From Oscillospiraceae bacterium (GTDB lineage Bacteria > Bacillota > Clostridia > Oscillospirales > Ruminococcaceae), in contig JAHHTS010000069.1 of the NCBI GenBank assembly GCA_020024475.1, forward strand, positions 1-11,603: DNA of 11,603 nt, given 5' to 3'. Every line of letters begins with the position of its first letter. Position 1 is the first letter of the stretch. The notes beneath the pieces were generated by a model. That model was given only the letters and a program-made list of their open reading frames with translations, ran no database searches and was not told the DNA's origin. Below are positions 1 to 7,973 of the stretch, in pieces. A program made the position numbers and the translations under genes.

Positions 1-3
1 TAT

Positions 4-40
4 AAAAAAACTAAAGATGATACACATAATCCATCTTTAG
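4..40 (-). terminator. Rho-independent terminator, minus strand
   Basis: A perfect 9-bp inverted repeat (CTAAAGATG at 11-19 and CATCTTTAG at 32-40) encloses a 12-nt loop. On the minus strand it is followed directly by a run of seven T (A-run at 4-10 on the plus strand). This is the classic intrinsic terminator shape. It lies about 30 bases after the stop of the decayed gene at 70-705. It is also the first convincing terminator downstream of the M16 peptidase gene, so it may end the whole SusCD operon. On the plus strand only a short T-run follows, so it would be weaker in that direction. Confidence 0.8.
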
Positions 41-69
41 CTTTTATAACAATTACAATTCAATCGACA

Positions 70-705
70 CTACCATTCTTTTGATTTAGCATCAATTCCT
101 TTCAACAATTGCTCTACGACCTTTCCCAATTACTGTTCGCATCCTTTGGCTACTTGCTCATAATCATTACTCACCTTAAAATCAGACTCTAACAGTGTAT
201 TTACTAAATGACTGCCTTCTCTTGGCCAATATCCAATCAACAATCCCAAACTTCTTTTGTCTCAGGATTATAAAAGGGTGTCGATTTATCCACTTTATTA
301 ATTAAAGAATAATATTCTTATCTGCTTTAACCGCCTCTCCTCCAATTTTTTTGATAATAGTTTTACCTTAGTAAAACTATTACCAAAAAACGACATAAAT
401 CAATTGCCATGAGGAAACATCGTTATTCTCTACACTGATTCCTGAGTATGAAACACTTGTTTTAAAGTTCCGTATTTACCGAAAACCAAAAACGCTTCTC
501 CACAATCAATCACCGCAATATCATCTCCAGAATCCAGTATTGCAAACGATGCTTCTTAAAAGTCAATGTAACAACTTCATCAGTCGCTCATACATCTGCC
601 TTATACATTAAATAAATCATCATCACGTTCACTCCAGATGACAATTTTACGATCTGGAGCATATAAAGACTTTATTTTTTCCCACATTCGTTGCCACTTA
701 TTCAT
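70..705 (-). pseudogene. Decayed gene of unknown function (multiple frameshifts and stops)
   Basis: The reading starts at ATG 705 (MNKWQRMWEKIKSLYAPDRK) and is open to a TAA at 601-603. Protein-like sequence then continues in other frames: around 587-550 (TDEVVTLTFK, after a TGA at 588-590), 552-433 (ASFAILDSGDDIAVIDCGEA onward, TAG at 430-432), 433-383 (VENNDVSSWQLIYVVFW, then TAA), about 352-317 (IGGEAVKADK), 317-247 (EYYSLINKVDKSTPFYNPE onward), and 240-70 (LIGYWPREGSHLVNTLLESD onward, with an internal TAA at 130-132, ending IDAKSKEW and TAG). Joined, the pieces give about 210 residues of a soluble-looking, charged protein with no clear signal peptide. I do not recognise the family. At least five frame changes plus three further stops make a working product or a single programmed frameshift implausible. 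The intact genes next to it argue against general sequencing error. Confidence 0.72.
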
Positions 706-707
706 AC

Positions 708-779
708 TTATCTGTTAATTAATGTATTATGATAAAAATAAGCATCCCAAAAACAAAGTAACAATAATAATTTATTCAT
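708..779 (-). pseudogene. Possible relic of a small lipoprotein signal peptide
   Basis: From ATG 779 a 23-codon frame begins MNKLLLLLCFWDAYF and stops at 708-710, two bases before the ATG of the decayed gene at 705. Adding one base to the T-run near 750-754 would change the reading to LLLLLCFLGCLFLS. This is a signal peptide with a lipobox (LGC) and a short K-containing start like the other lipoproteins in this window. I read it as the start of a lost lipoprotein gene, or as the former N-terminus of the decayed gene that follows. It is short and AT-rich, so chance is a real alternative. Confidence 0.25.
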
Positions 780-889
780 AAGATTTACAGTATAAAATAT
801 AACACAAAATCATATATTATTTCCTCCATCCATAATATTTCTTTCAATATTACTCTCTCTATTTGCAAATCCTGAATAAAATTATCATA

Positions 890-3709
890 TTATTCAATGT
901 TTCGATTATCGCTATTTGTACCTGGCATTTTAGATTTTACTACTAAATCCATACATGTCGCACTATTAAAAAACTTTTGAGCAAAAGATTTTACATCTTT
1001 CTCATTAATTTTATCAAAAATTCTGGCAAAAGATTCTGGCATTCTCATGCTTTTACCTAATTTGTTATAAAATTGCAATTGGTCTGTCCAATAACCAATA
1101 GTATTATAATTCTCACGAGCCTTTCTCTCTTCTTTCTTAATGGCTAAGATATAATCTTCAATTTCTTCTCTTGAGATACCTTCCCTCAAAAATTGTTGAA
1201 TATATTCATGCACCATAGATCGCATGCGAGGTCCTTTGCCTAATTCGGTAACAAATCGAATAAATATTTCCTGCTTGTAAGGATACGTTTGAGCACCTCC
1301 TTGTACTTGTACCGCATAAGCAGCTCCTTCTATTCCACGAATTTTTTCCATAAGCATACGTTGTAAATGCATTTGAATGATTCGCATGCAAATTTCTTCC
1401 CGAATATTTGTGTTCAATTGATTCTCATATTCTATACTAATCATATATTTAGCGTCTGGAATGCTAACTTCCACATCTTCTGTTATATTCCCTTGTCGAT
1501 AATATTGATGATCAACAGCAATTTCTTTAACATGCTTAGAAGACAAACTTGAAATATAGCGAGTAATAAGTTTACGAGCATCTTCTTTATTGATATCACC
1601 AACAAGAAAATAAACAAAATCAGAAGCATTTTGAAAGCGATCTCGAAATATTTCAGACATTCTGCTATAATTCATAGCTTTAAAATATGCAGAATCTTTT
1701 TTCCAAATACGAGGTGAAGGAACCTGCCTAATATGTAAAAGCGCTTCTCGAATTGTGTCATTAACTGTAGACCGAGAATTGAACTGTGCAATTTGATTAA
1801 TAGCAACAAAACGTTCAAAAAGAATGGTATCAAAACGTGGATATTGAAGTGTCAAATATAAATATTGAAAAGCATTATCGGCATTCTCTTTTGGAGCAAA
1901 AAGATTAATACTTTCTGTACGTTCATCCAATGCAATCTGCATGCCGATACCTCGTTTTTGCGCCCAAAATCCGATGCGTTCCCCATCATATTTATAAACA
2001 CCATTTTGCTGTACTAATGCTACCAAAGCATCTGCAGAAGGTAAATCATCTGCATTCAATAAAGAGCGTCCCCCTTTGCTGCCAGCTAGAAAATTAAACA
2101 AACCTTTGTCGGCATCGGTGTATTTGTAATATACTTTTGCCCCATTAGAAAGTATCCATTCTTCAGCACCTAAAGATTTAATCTTTCTACTTTTAATAAT
2201 CTGCCCTTCTGTAATATCAAAATCGATCAATTGTTCAATTTCATCACTAATTGATGTCCGAATGTTTATAGATGTATCAGTTGAAATATGCGATTTTTGT
2301 ATCATTTCAAAAATTTCATCCATTTCAGGAAATGGATAATTAGAATCATTACCTTGCATCAAAAAAGTCCAATTATTATTATTACCATACCACTGAGCTA
2401 TCCAAGTTTGGAATGTTCCAGCTGATAATGTATCAAGTACTTGTAATGTTGTTTCTAATTTTTCCTCTACTGTACAAAGCGAATGATGTAGCAAAAAGTT
2501 ATCTTTGAATATTTGCAAATATACATTATTAGGAATCCGATCTAATTGCTGTAAATTCTCATGAACATTATTTTGATAATCAACAAACATCGGCTGAAGT
2601 ATCTCATCAGTAAAACCATAGCGATGTATCAATGCTATTTGGTCAAGAAGTTGCTGTAAAGCCTCCTTCTCTTTTCCTGGTAATGAAACAAAGGCGATAT
2701 TTAAATTATCGTAATTACGCACTAAATCTTTTAATGTCACATCAGCTGTCAAAATGTACGATTCTCCCTCTTCTATATATTTTTGCAAAAAACCTTTCAC
2801 AATCTTATTATAAAAGTCTCGCAAAAGAATTTCTCGTATCATTTCTTCTATCGTGGGACTTTTGATTTCATGAAAACGCTTTGCCAACAAAATTGATTGA
2901 TTAGGAATATCTTTGTCAATAAGCTTTGCATATAATGGCGTTTCATTATCCTCAATAGTATAAATAACTCTTGGCTTAGAATTTTCTTTTCTAGGAATTA
3001 GAGAAAATTGTTGCTTTACCTTTTTTTCTGTCTTTTCCACATCAATATCTCCAATAATGACAACAGCTTGCTGATCTGGTCGATAAAAGTCTTGATAATA
3101 ACGTTTTAATTGTTCTGGAGTAAAATTATTGATTACTTCTAAACTACCTATAATATTATGAGTAGAATATTTACTGTGATTATATAAATAAGGCTCTGCC
3201 AATCCCTGTATTCTCTTAGAAAGAGTCATACGTAATCTACGCTCTTCACGTATGATTTTACGTTCTTGTTCCATATCTTCAGGTTTTAACTCTAAAAAAC
3301 CGGCCCAATCTCTCAACACTAAAATACATGAATCAACCATCTCTTGCGTACCAACAGGAATATTATTAATATTATAGATTGTTTCATCATATCCCGTATT
3401 TGCATTAAAGGTTGCAATTCCATGTCTCTGCAAAAAAGCAGGTACACCTTCTGGAAAACTGGCTGTTGCATGGAATGCCATATGCTCCAAAGCATGTGCT
3501 AATCCATTCTGATCAGCTTCTTCCATTAATGCTCCTACATTTTGAACTAAATAGAAGTCAGCTGTTCCCTGATTTTGTTTGGTGTGCTGAATGTAGTATT
3601 TCAGTCCATTAGGCAGTTGTCCATACCGAAATTGGCTATTAAACGCTTGCGAATAACCAATAAAACAAACTCCGATCAAAAGTATTATTAAGAGATTTAA
3701 TTTTTTCAT
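890..3709 (-). CDS. Exported M16-family zinc metallopeptidase (PqqL/FusC-like, two-module)
   Basis: This is a 939-residue protein with an N-terminal signal peptide (hydrophobic residues 5-18, likely cut near GYSQA-F), so it probably acts in the periplasm. The inverted zinc motif HxxEH of the M16 (pitrilysin/insulinase) family is intact as H72-A-L-E75-H76 inside AHALEHMAFHATASFPEG. The third zinc ligand is expected at E155 or E156 in ERKIIREERR, about 80 residues later. NANTGYDETIYN (about 102-113) is the conserved strand that follows the active site. A second M16 module starts near residue 515 (WILSNGAKVYYK) and lacks the zinc motif, as is normal for the inactive half. The length fits the one-chain, about 930-residue PqqL/FusC group, which cuts peptides or small proteins inside a clam-shaped chamber. 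The start codon overlaps the thioredoxin stop as ATGA, suggesting translational coupling. No truncation or missing catalytic residue is seen. The substrate is unknown; it is probably the peptide or protein imported by the SusCD pair (inference). Confidence 0.93.
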   Translation of the reverse strand: MKKLNLLIILLIGVCFIGYSQAFNSQFRYGQLPNGLKYYIQHTKQNQGTADFYLVQNVGALMEEADQNGLAHALEHMAFHATASFPEGVPAFLQRHGIATFNANTGYDETIYNINNIPVGTQEMVDSCILVLRDWAGFLELKPEDMEQERKIIREERRLRMTLSKRIQGLAEPYLYNHSKYSTHNIIGSLEVINNFTPEQLKRYYQDFYRPDQQAVVIIGDIDVEKTEKKVKQQFSLIPRKENSKPRVIYTIEDNETPLYAKLIDKDIPNQSILLAKRFHEIKSPTIEEMIREILLRDFYNKIVKGFLQKYIEEGESYILTADVTLKDLVRNYDNLNIAFVSLPGKEKEALQQLLDQIALIHRYGFTDEILQPMFVDYQNNVHENLQQLDRIPNNVYLQIFKDNFLLHHSLCTVEEKLETTLQVLDTLSAGTFQTWIAQWYGNNNNWTFLMQGNDSNYPFPEMDEIFEMIQKSHISTDTSINIRTSISDEIEQLIDFDITEGQIIKSRKIKSLGAEEWILSNGAKVYYKYTDADKGLFNFLAGSKGGRSLLNADDLPSADALVALVQQNGVYKYDGERIGFWAQKRGIGMQIALDERTESINLFAPKENADNAFQYLYLTLQYPRFDTILFERFVAINQIAQFNSRSTVNDTIREALLHIRQVPSPRIWKKDSAYFKAMNYSRMSEIFRDRFQNASDFVYFLVGDINKEDARKLITRYISSLSSKHVKEIAVDHQYYRQGNITEDVEVSIPDAKYMISIEYENQLNTNIREEICMRIIQMHLQRMLMEKIRGIEGAAYAVQVQGGAQTYPYKQEIFIRFVTELGKGPRMRSMVHEYIQQFLREGISREEIEDYILAIKKEERKARENYNTIGYWTDQLQFYNKLGKSMRMPESFARIFDKINEKDVKSFAQKFFNSATCMDLVVKSKMPGTNSDNRNIE

Positions 3710-4986
3710 AGCGAATTTAATTTACTTTGAATCATCTGTTGTAATCTTAACATCATTGTTTTATCTTCTATGCTTGCGCTAGTAACAAATGCTTGATTGA
3801 AATATTGCTTCGCTTTTATAGCATTGTCTGTCTCTTTATAGCAATCGCCTAATATATATAATACGCGAGTTCTTACTTGCGAAGACATTTGAGAAAATGT
3901 TATTGCTTTTTCAAGCCATGGAATCACTTTCGAATAAGCTGTTTCGGGAATTTTCCCTTGGTATATAGAGAAAAGATCTTCAACAGGTTTCGTGTAGTTA
4001 TTGGCTGTTGTAACACTCTCAGCTCCTTCAAAATATTGATTCATTTTTTCAAAAAATACATCTGTATTTTTTCGGAATAAATTATAGTAACCATCTGCGA
4101 GTAAATTGATCGCTTCAAAAGCAGTTAGCTTCCCAAACGGGATATTACCATAAATAATTTTTAGATCTCCATTTATACGTTCCAATTCTTGTTTATATTC
4201 GGTTTTTCCTTCACGGCATAATGAAATTATATAGCTATTGAATAGACTAACAAGATATCTATTTATTTTCGCTTCACCGACATTTTCAACATAAAGTGAA
4301 TAATTAGACACCAAAGCATCGAAAATTGGATCTATTTTTGCTTTTTTGTTATAGAACATGGTCAGTAAAATGAAATCATTAGGATTAGCCATGTTAGCTA
4401 TTGTTTTTGTCCGTAAGTATTCATCAAAAATAGTCTCAATACGGGTCGTCCATTTTTCTCGCTCATACCCTTGTTGAGTACTGATAAATACCGGAGCACG
4501 TGCTAGAAATTCCTGTTTAAGTTCAAGATTTTTCTTGTCTTTTTTTAATTTTATATATAATTGTTCAAAACTAAGAGCTTCACCCGTTGCTATCATTGCC
4601 TGATGAAGGAAATCCGCAGGAGTAGCGACACCATTTAGCACCTGCAATACTTCTCCTTTATTATTAATAAACAGCATGGTCGGTAATGCATTTACTTGAT
4701 ATTTTTGCACAATCTCCTTATTTTCTGGTTTTTCAACATCTATCTTTAAACAAATAAAATGTTTATCAAAATATTCGCCCACCTCCGGCAAAACAAATAC
4801 TTCTTTTTCCATGATCTTACAAGGTTCACACCAATCTGCATAAAAATCAAGAAACAGCCCTTTTTTCTCTTTTTTTGCTTCTGTCATGGCACTTGGGTAT
4901 GACTTGTTAGAGAACGTAATCTGTGCTGTAATTGGAAAATACATACCAATCAGCAATATCATAAAACAGAAATACAACAATTTCAT
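3706..4986 (-). CDS. Exported thioredoxin-fold protein with helical/TPR-like C-terminal half
   Basis: The protein has 426 residues. Residues 1-21 form a signal peptide (hydrophobic core, then PITAQ), so it is exported, probably to the periplasm. A thioredoxin domain covers about 25-135: LFLDFYADWCEPCK carries the redox pair C53-E-P-C56, and ALPTMLFIN carries the cis-proline P102 beside the active site. This is the DUF255/Thioredoxin_7-like style common in Bacteroidota, with both cysteines intact, so disulfide reduction or isomerisation is likely. Residues about 136-426 are mostly helical, and one TPR-like repeat is visible near 373-403 (YILGDCYKETDNAIKAKQYF). This half probably binds a partner or substrate. 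The gene begins 11 bases after the upstream lipoprotein gene ends, and its stop overlaps the M16 start by four bases (ATGA). Thioredoxin plus peptidase suggests imported polypeptides are reduced and then cut (inference). How the active site is re-reduced is not visible here. Confidence 0.88.
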   Translation of the reverse strand: MKLLYFCFMILLIGMYFPITAQITFSNKSYPSAMTEAKKEKKGLFLDFYADWCEPCKIMEKEVFVLPEVGEYFDKHFICLKIDVEKPENKEIVQKYQVNALPTMLFINNKGEVLQVLNGVATPADFLHQAMIATGEALSFEQLYIKLKKDKKNLELKQEFLARAPVFISTQQGYEREKWTTRIETIFDEYLRTKTIANMANPNDFILLTMFYNKKAKIDPIFDALVSNYSLYVENVGEAKINRYLVSLFNSYIISLCREGKTEYKQELERINGDLKIIYGNIPFGKLTAFEAINLLADGYYNLFRKNTDVFFEKMNQYFEGAESVTTANNYTKPVEDLFSIYQGKIPETAYSKVIPWLEKAITFSQMSSQVRTRVLYILGDCYKETDNAIKAKQYFNQAFVTSASIEDKTMMLRLQQMIQSKLNSL

Positions 4987-4997
4987 AACAATATATT

Positions 4998-5774
4998 TTA
5001 TTCTAATATAAATGTAAAAATGTCTTTTAGTATAGCCGAATGTCCTTCATTTTCAACCTTTAAGGATATGAAATATAGACCTTCTGGAGCATCTATTTTT
5101 GAATCAACATACATACGCCCACCTCCGAGTATAGTCAGATGGTTGGCAAAATCATTAGCAGCTTCTGTTCCATTTACGGTTTTGATTTCAGCAAGCGAAT
5201 AGAAGAGAGGTTGTGTACCTAAAATTTGCTCTAATTGTGCTGTTGTCCAAGGTACAGCTTTATCTATTTGTGTCTTGAGTTGTGCGATTTCATCTCGAAT
5301 AGAATATGGATCTTGTAGATTTTTATTATCACACTTGTCCATTATAATACTTTTATTATTTTGAATCGCTTTCTCAACCTCCCAAACGACAATGTCTTTA
5401 TAATAAATATATTTTTTTTCATATTCATCTAACAGTTGTTGGTAATATGGTTTTTCAGCTTCAGAAGCATTATTGTATTGTTTCCTTAATTTTTCGAACT
5501 CTTCAAACATTTCTATTCGAATTTTTTCTTTTTCTGCATAGTCAATTTCCAATGAATCCGTTTCCTCTAATAAAGTAAGTATATCTGCCGGATAAGAATT
5601 AAACTTATTTTCCAAATTTCTGATTTTCTTTTGCAAATTAGAAAAACGTATAATTCTTAAAGTATCAATTGAAAAAGCAGCTGTATCGGTATACAGATAA
5701 CCTATATCAGGTTTGTTACACCCCAATAGACAAATATTTCCTAATAATATGATGAAATATAATAACTTGTTCAT
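4998..5774 (-). CDS. SusCD-associated lipoprotein with long helical/coiled-coil insert
   Basis: The protein has 258 residues. Its lipoprotein signal peptide ends in the lipobox LLGC with C19 as the lipidated residue, followed by NKPDIGYLYTD. That opening resembles small accessory lipoproteins encoded after SusC/SusD genes. Residues about 44-172 are strongly charged and rich in E, K, L, I and Y (for example LQKKIRNLENKF, EKIRIEMFEEFEKLRKQY, YYQQLLDEYEKKYIYYKD), predicting long helices or a coiled coil. The C-terminal part, about 174-258, starts PWTTAQLEQILGTQPLFYSL and ends with beta-strand patterns (GLYFISLKVENEG, DIFTFILE), like a small Ig-type domain. I do not know a named function. It is probably a surface lipoprotein that helps SusC/SusD bind cargo. 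It follows the fasciclin gene by 6 bases and precedes the thioredoxin gene by 11. Confidence 0.85.
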   Translation of the reverse strand: MNKLLYFIILLGNICLLGCNKPDIGYLYTDTAAFSIDTLRIIRFSNLQKKIRNLENKFNSYPADILTLLEETDSLEIDYAEKEKIRIEMFEEFEKLRKQYNNASEAEKPYYQQLLDEYEKKYIYYKDIVVWEVEKAIQNNKSIIMDKCDNKNLQDPYSIRDEIAQLKTQIDKAVPWTTAQLEQILGTQPLFYSLAEIKTVNGTEAANDFANHLTILGGGRMYVDSKIDAPEGLYFISLKVENEGHSAILKDIFTFILE

Positions 5775-5780
5775 AATCTA

Positions 5781-6413
5781 TTAATTATTGATATTATCAA
5801 ATATAAAATCATAACCTAAAGCCTGCACTACGCCATTGCTTGTTTGGATATCAGTAGAATAAATACGAAGATCTCTAGCAGCTCCATTCATATGAAAATA
5901 CAAAGCAATTTCGCCAACATCTAAAATCCCCATATAAGGTTCTTGATGAGTCCACATAAATAATTCACTATCCAATGTTTGAATCTTCATACCGCCAACT
6001 TCTGCTCCGGTACTGGCAATTCTCTCTCCTCGAGGAATGTCAGATACCATTAGACGACGTGGAATAATTAGTTTTGATAAGATTTTTCTGCAAAATTCTG
6101 GCGACATATCTGTCACTTGACTCATCTTATTTTGCAACAAATAGGTTTGAATGCTAAGATTGGTCACTCCTAAAAATGTTATCTGTCCATATTCTCCTTT
6201 CCCTTCGAATACATCTCTCATACCAGCATGTTCTATCATAATCATGGTAGAATCCCAATCATAAGGTTGTTTTTTAAAATAATCCCACATAGAGCAATCA
6301 TGTATTCCATGAGCCAATCCTCCGTCTTCGTAATTCCACTTAGTACAAGAGGAAGTAACCCCTAATAGAAAAATGAAAAGTATGCTTTTCAATAGATATG
6401 TTATTTTTTCCAT
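5781..6413 (-). CDS. Fasciclin-domain lipoprotein of the SusCD operon
   Basis: I place the start at ATG 6413 (MEKITYLLKS), giving 210 residues. A TTG two codons upstream (6419) is a less likely start. The signal peptide ends in VTSSC, with C23 as the probable lipid-anchored residue. The mature part reads as one fasciclin (FAS1) domain at about 40-208: an opening helix (SMWDYFKKQPYDWDSTMIMI), the first conserved box (GQITFLGVTNLSIQTYL), and the closing box (STDIQTSNGVVQALGYDFIF), which matches the family pattern of an 'IQTSNGVIHVLD'-type strand. Fasciclin domains mediate adhesion or ligand binding, and fasciclin lipoproteins are known companions of SusC/SusD in Bacteroidota. The gene overlaps the SusD stop by 13 bases, so the two are probably translationally coupled. 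The exact ligand cannot be told from sequence. Confidence 0.85.
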   Translation of the reverse strand: MEKITYLLKSILFIFLLGVTSSCTKWNYEDGGLAHGIHDCSMWDYFKKQPYDWDSTMIMIEHAGMRDVFEGKGEYGQITFLGVTNLSIQTYLLQNKMSQVTDMSPEFCRKILSKLIIPRRLMVSDIPRGERIASTGAEVGGMKIQTLDSELFMWTHQEPYMGILDVGEIALYFHMNGAARDLRIYSTDIQTSNGVVQALGYDFIFDNINN

Positions 6414-7960
6414 TGCCAATAAGTATTTTGTGTCATTAATGTATTTTTAGTAAATGCAATTGCATTGACGGGAGTATAAAGAGCTCCATTAAGAACATCT
6501 TGTTGTGTCAGATTTTTGAACTCTCCTTGTAAATATTCTCTATAATATCCATTACGAACAATATCAAAATAGAAATGTCCTTCACCAAATAACTCTCTAC
6601 GTCTTTCTTCAAAAATTTCACGTCTCAAATCATGTGCTTGCGAATTGTCGTAATTAGGCAACTCTGCACGATTTCGTATTCTATTTAAGTCTGTTATTGC
6701 GTCAGCTCGATTTAAGCGTGCACGACATTCTGCACGTAGCAATATCAAATCCGCAAGTCTCCATACTACCCAGTCACAATCGGATCCAATAACAGGTCTT
6801 GTCTGTACAATTTCAGTGTTTTCTTGAATAACTACATCGCGCCATTTAGCTATATGTGCATAACTGGTTGTTACATATTGCCCGCTTGTTGATTTATATT
6901 TCAATGTTCCTAGTTCATGCCAATATTCTCGTCTGCGAGCATCTTTTTCTTCGCGGAAAATTTTCTTGACAGTAGAAACAAATATCTTATTATATTGATC
7001 ATAATAATCTATTGCAAGATCAGCTATAGCGGAAGAATCGGTTGTCGTATAGGGAAATGACAACAACATTTGACCCGGTTGCTTAGCCTCATATGAATAT
7101 AGATATCGATTATCATAATCCAAAGGATCATTGTCAATGCAAAAAATTACTTCATCGCTTTTTCTCTTTTTACCGAATACATTGGGTACAAGTGTCTCCA
7201 TAGATTCCAGCTGATATACTCCTGCCCTACCGTCAATCACGTCAGATGCGTATGATTCTGCTAAAGTCCAATATTCGGCATTTCCGGTCAATCCTCCCAT
7301 CCAAGCATAAATATTAGCAAGTAAAGTTTTCACAGTTCCCAAACTAGCATATTGTTTTGATGTAATTTGATTACCTTTAGAATCTTTTAGCTGATCAAAA
7401 GTCGGTAAATTTAATGCCAATTTTGCTTCTTTAGCAGCTTCATCCAAAACATCTAATGCTGGGCTTTTCCCAACAGGATCGATGGACTCTGAATTTTTTA
7501 CAATGGGTGCATCACCCCAAATTTGTGCAATCCTAAAATAAGTCATTGCTTTGGCAAAATGTGCTTGAGCCAACCAGAAATTTGTGCGTTCTTTAGAAAT
7601 ATTTTCATAGCGGTATTCATTTTCAATCATGGCATTAGCTAAATAAATTACATTATAGTAATTGGCCCAACTATCAGATAATGTTTGTGATTCTTCTGGT
7701 AAATAAGTTTCTGGATCTAAAGTCGCATAGCCTTTGAGGTCATAAGTCAGATAATCAGCATCAATAGATATATAGAAATAAGGTTCTTTTCCAATACATA
7801 TGTATTTCATATTACATCCTATACTGTTGTAGAATGCTTCAACCTCACTTTCATTTTTAAAATAGTTACCGAATGTTATGGCCGTTTCTGGCTCTACATT
7901 CAACCACTTGTTACATGAAAATAAAGGAAAGAATAATAAAAATGTTAATATTTTTTTCAT
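6401..7960 (-). CDS. SusD/RagB-family nutrient-binding outer-membrane lipoprotein
   Basis: I prefer the ATG at 7960 (MKKILTFLLFFPLFSC, 519 residues). An ATG at 7969 would add only MEA before it and is the alternative. The lipobox LFSC places the lipidated cysteine at residue 16, followed by NKWLNVEPE, the usual SusD mature start (C-x-x-x-L-x-x-x-P). The N-terminal SusD-like helical region has the typical stretches WANYYNVIYLANAMIEN and AQAHFAKAMTYFRIAQIWGD. The C-terminal RagB/SusD domain has RLADLILLRAECRARLNRAD, LNRIRNRAELP and EIFEERRRELFGEGHFYFDI, a signature of the family. SusD acts as the hinged lid on the extracellular face of its SusC channel and binds the cargo. It begins 13 bases after the SusC stop. 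GGAGG lies just before ATG 7960 (7963-7967), but its 2-base spacing is too short to count as a good ribosome site. The length is normal and no defects are seen. Confidence 0.95.
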   Translation of the reverse strand: MKKILTFLLFFPLFSCNKWLNVEPETAITFGNYFKNESEVEAFYNSIGCNMKYICIGKEPYFYISIDADYLTYDLKGYATLDPETYLPEESQTLSDSWANYYNVIYLANAMIENEYRYENISKERTNFWLAQAHFAKAMTYFRIAQIWGDAPIVKNSESIDPVGKSPALDVLDEAAKEAKLALNLPTFDQLKDSKGNQITSKQYASLGTVKTLLANIYAWMGGLTGNAEYWTLAESYASDVIDGRAGVYQLESMETLVPNVFGKKRKSDEVIFCIDNDPLDYDNRYLYSYEAKQPGQMLLSFPYTTTDSSAIADLAIDYYDQYNKIFVSTVKKIFREEKDARRREYWHELGTLKYKSTSGQYVTTSYAHIAKWRDVVIQENTEIVQTRPVIGSDCDWVVWRLADLILLRAECRARLNRADAITDLNRIRNRAELPNYDNSQAHDLRREIFEERRRELFGEGHFYFDIVRNGYYREYLQGEFKNLTQQDVLNGALYTPVNAIAFTKNTLMTQNTYWQWKK

Positions 7961-7973
7961 AGCCTCCATAATT

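Noticed and set aside
772..813. 13-codon minus-strand frame (MILCYILYCKSYE) with GGAGG about 9 bases before its ATG
   Set aside because: The spacing is good, but the peptide is tiny, has no recognisable features, and strong Shine-Dalgarno sites are not a reliable sign of genes in Bacteroidota.
833..852. Inverted repeat TAATATT/AATATTA with a 6-base loop, shortly after the M16 stop
   Set aside because: The 7-bp stem contains only A-T pairs and is not followed by a T-run on the minus strand, so it is a poor terminator and is expected by chance in such AT-rich DNA.
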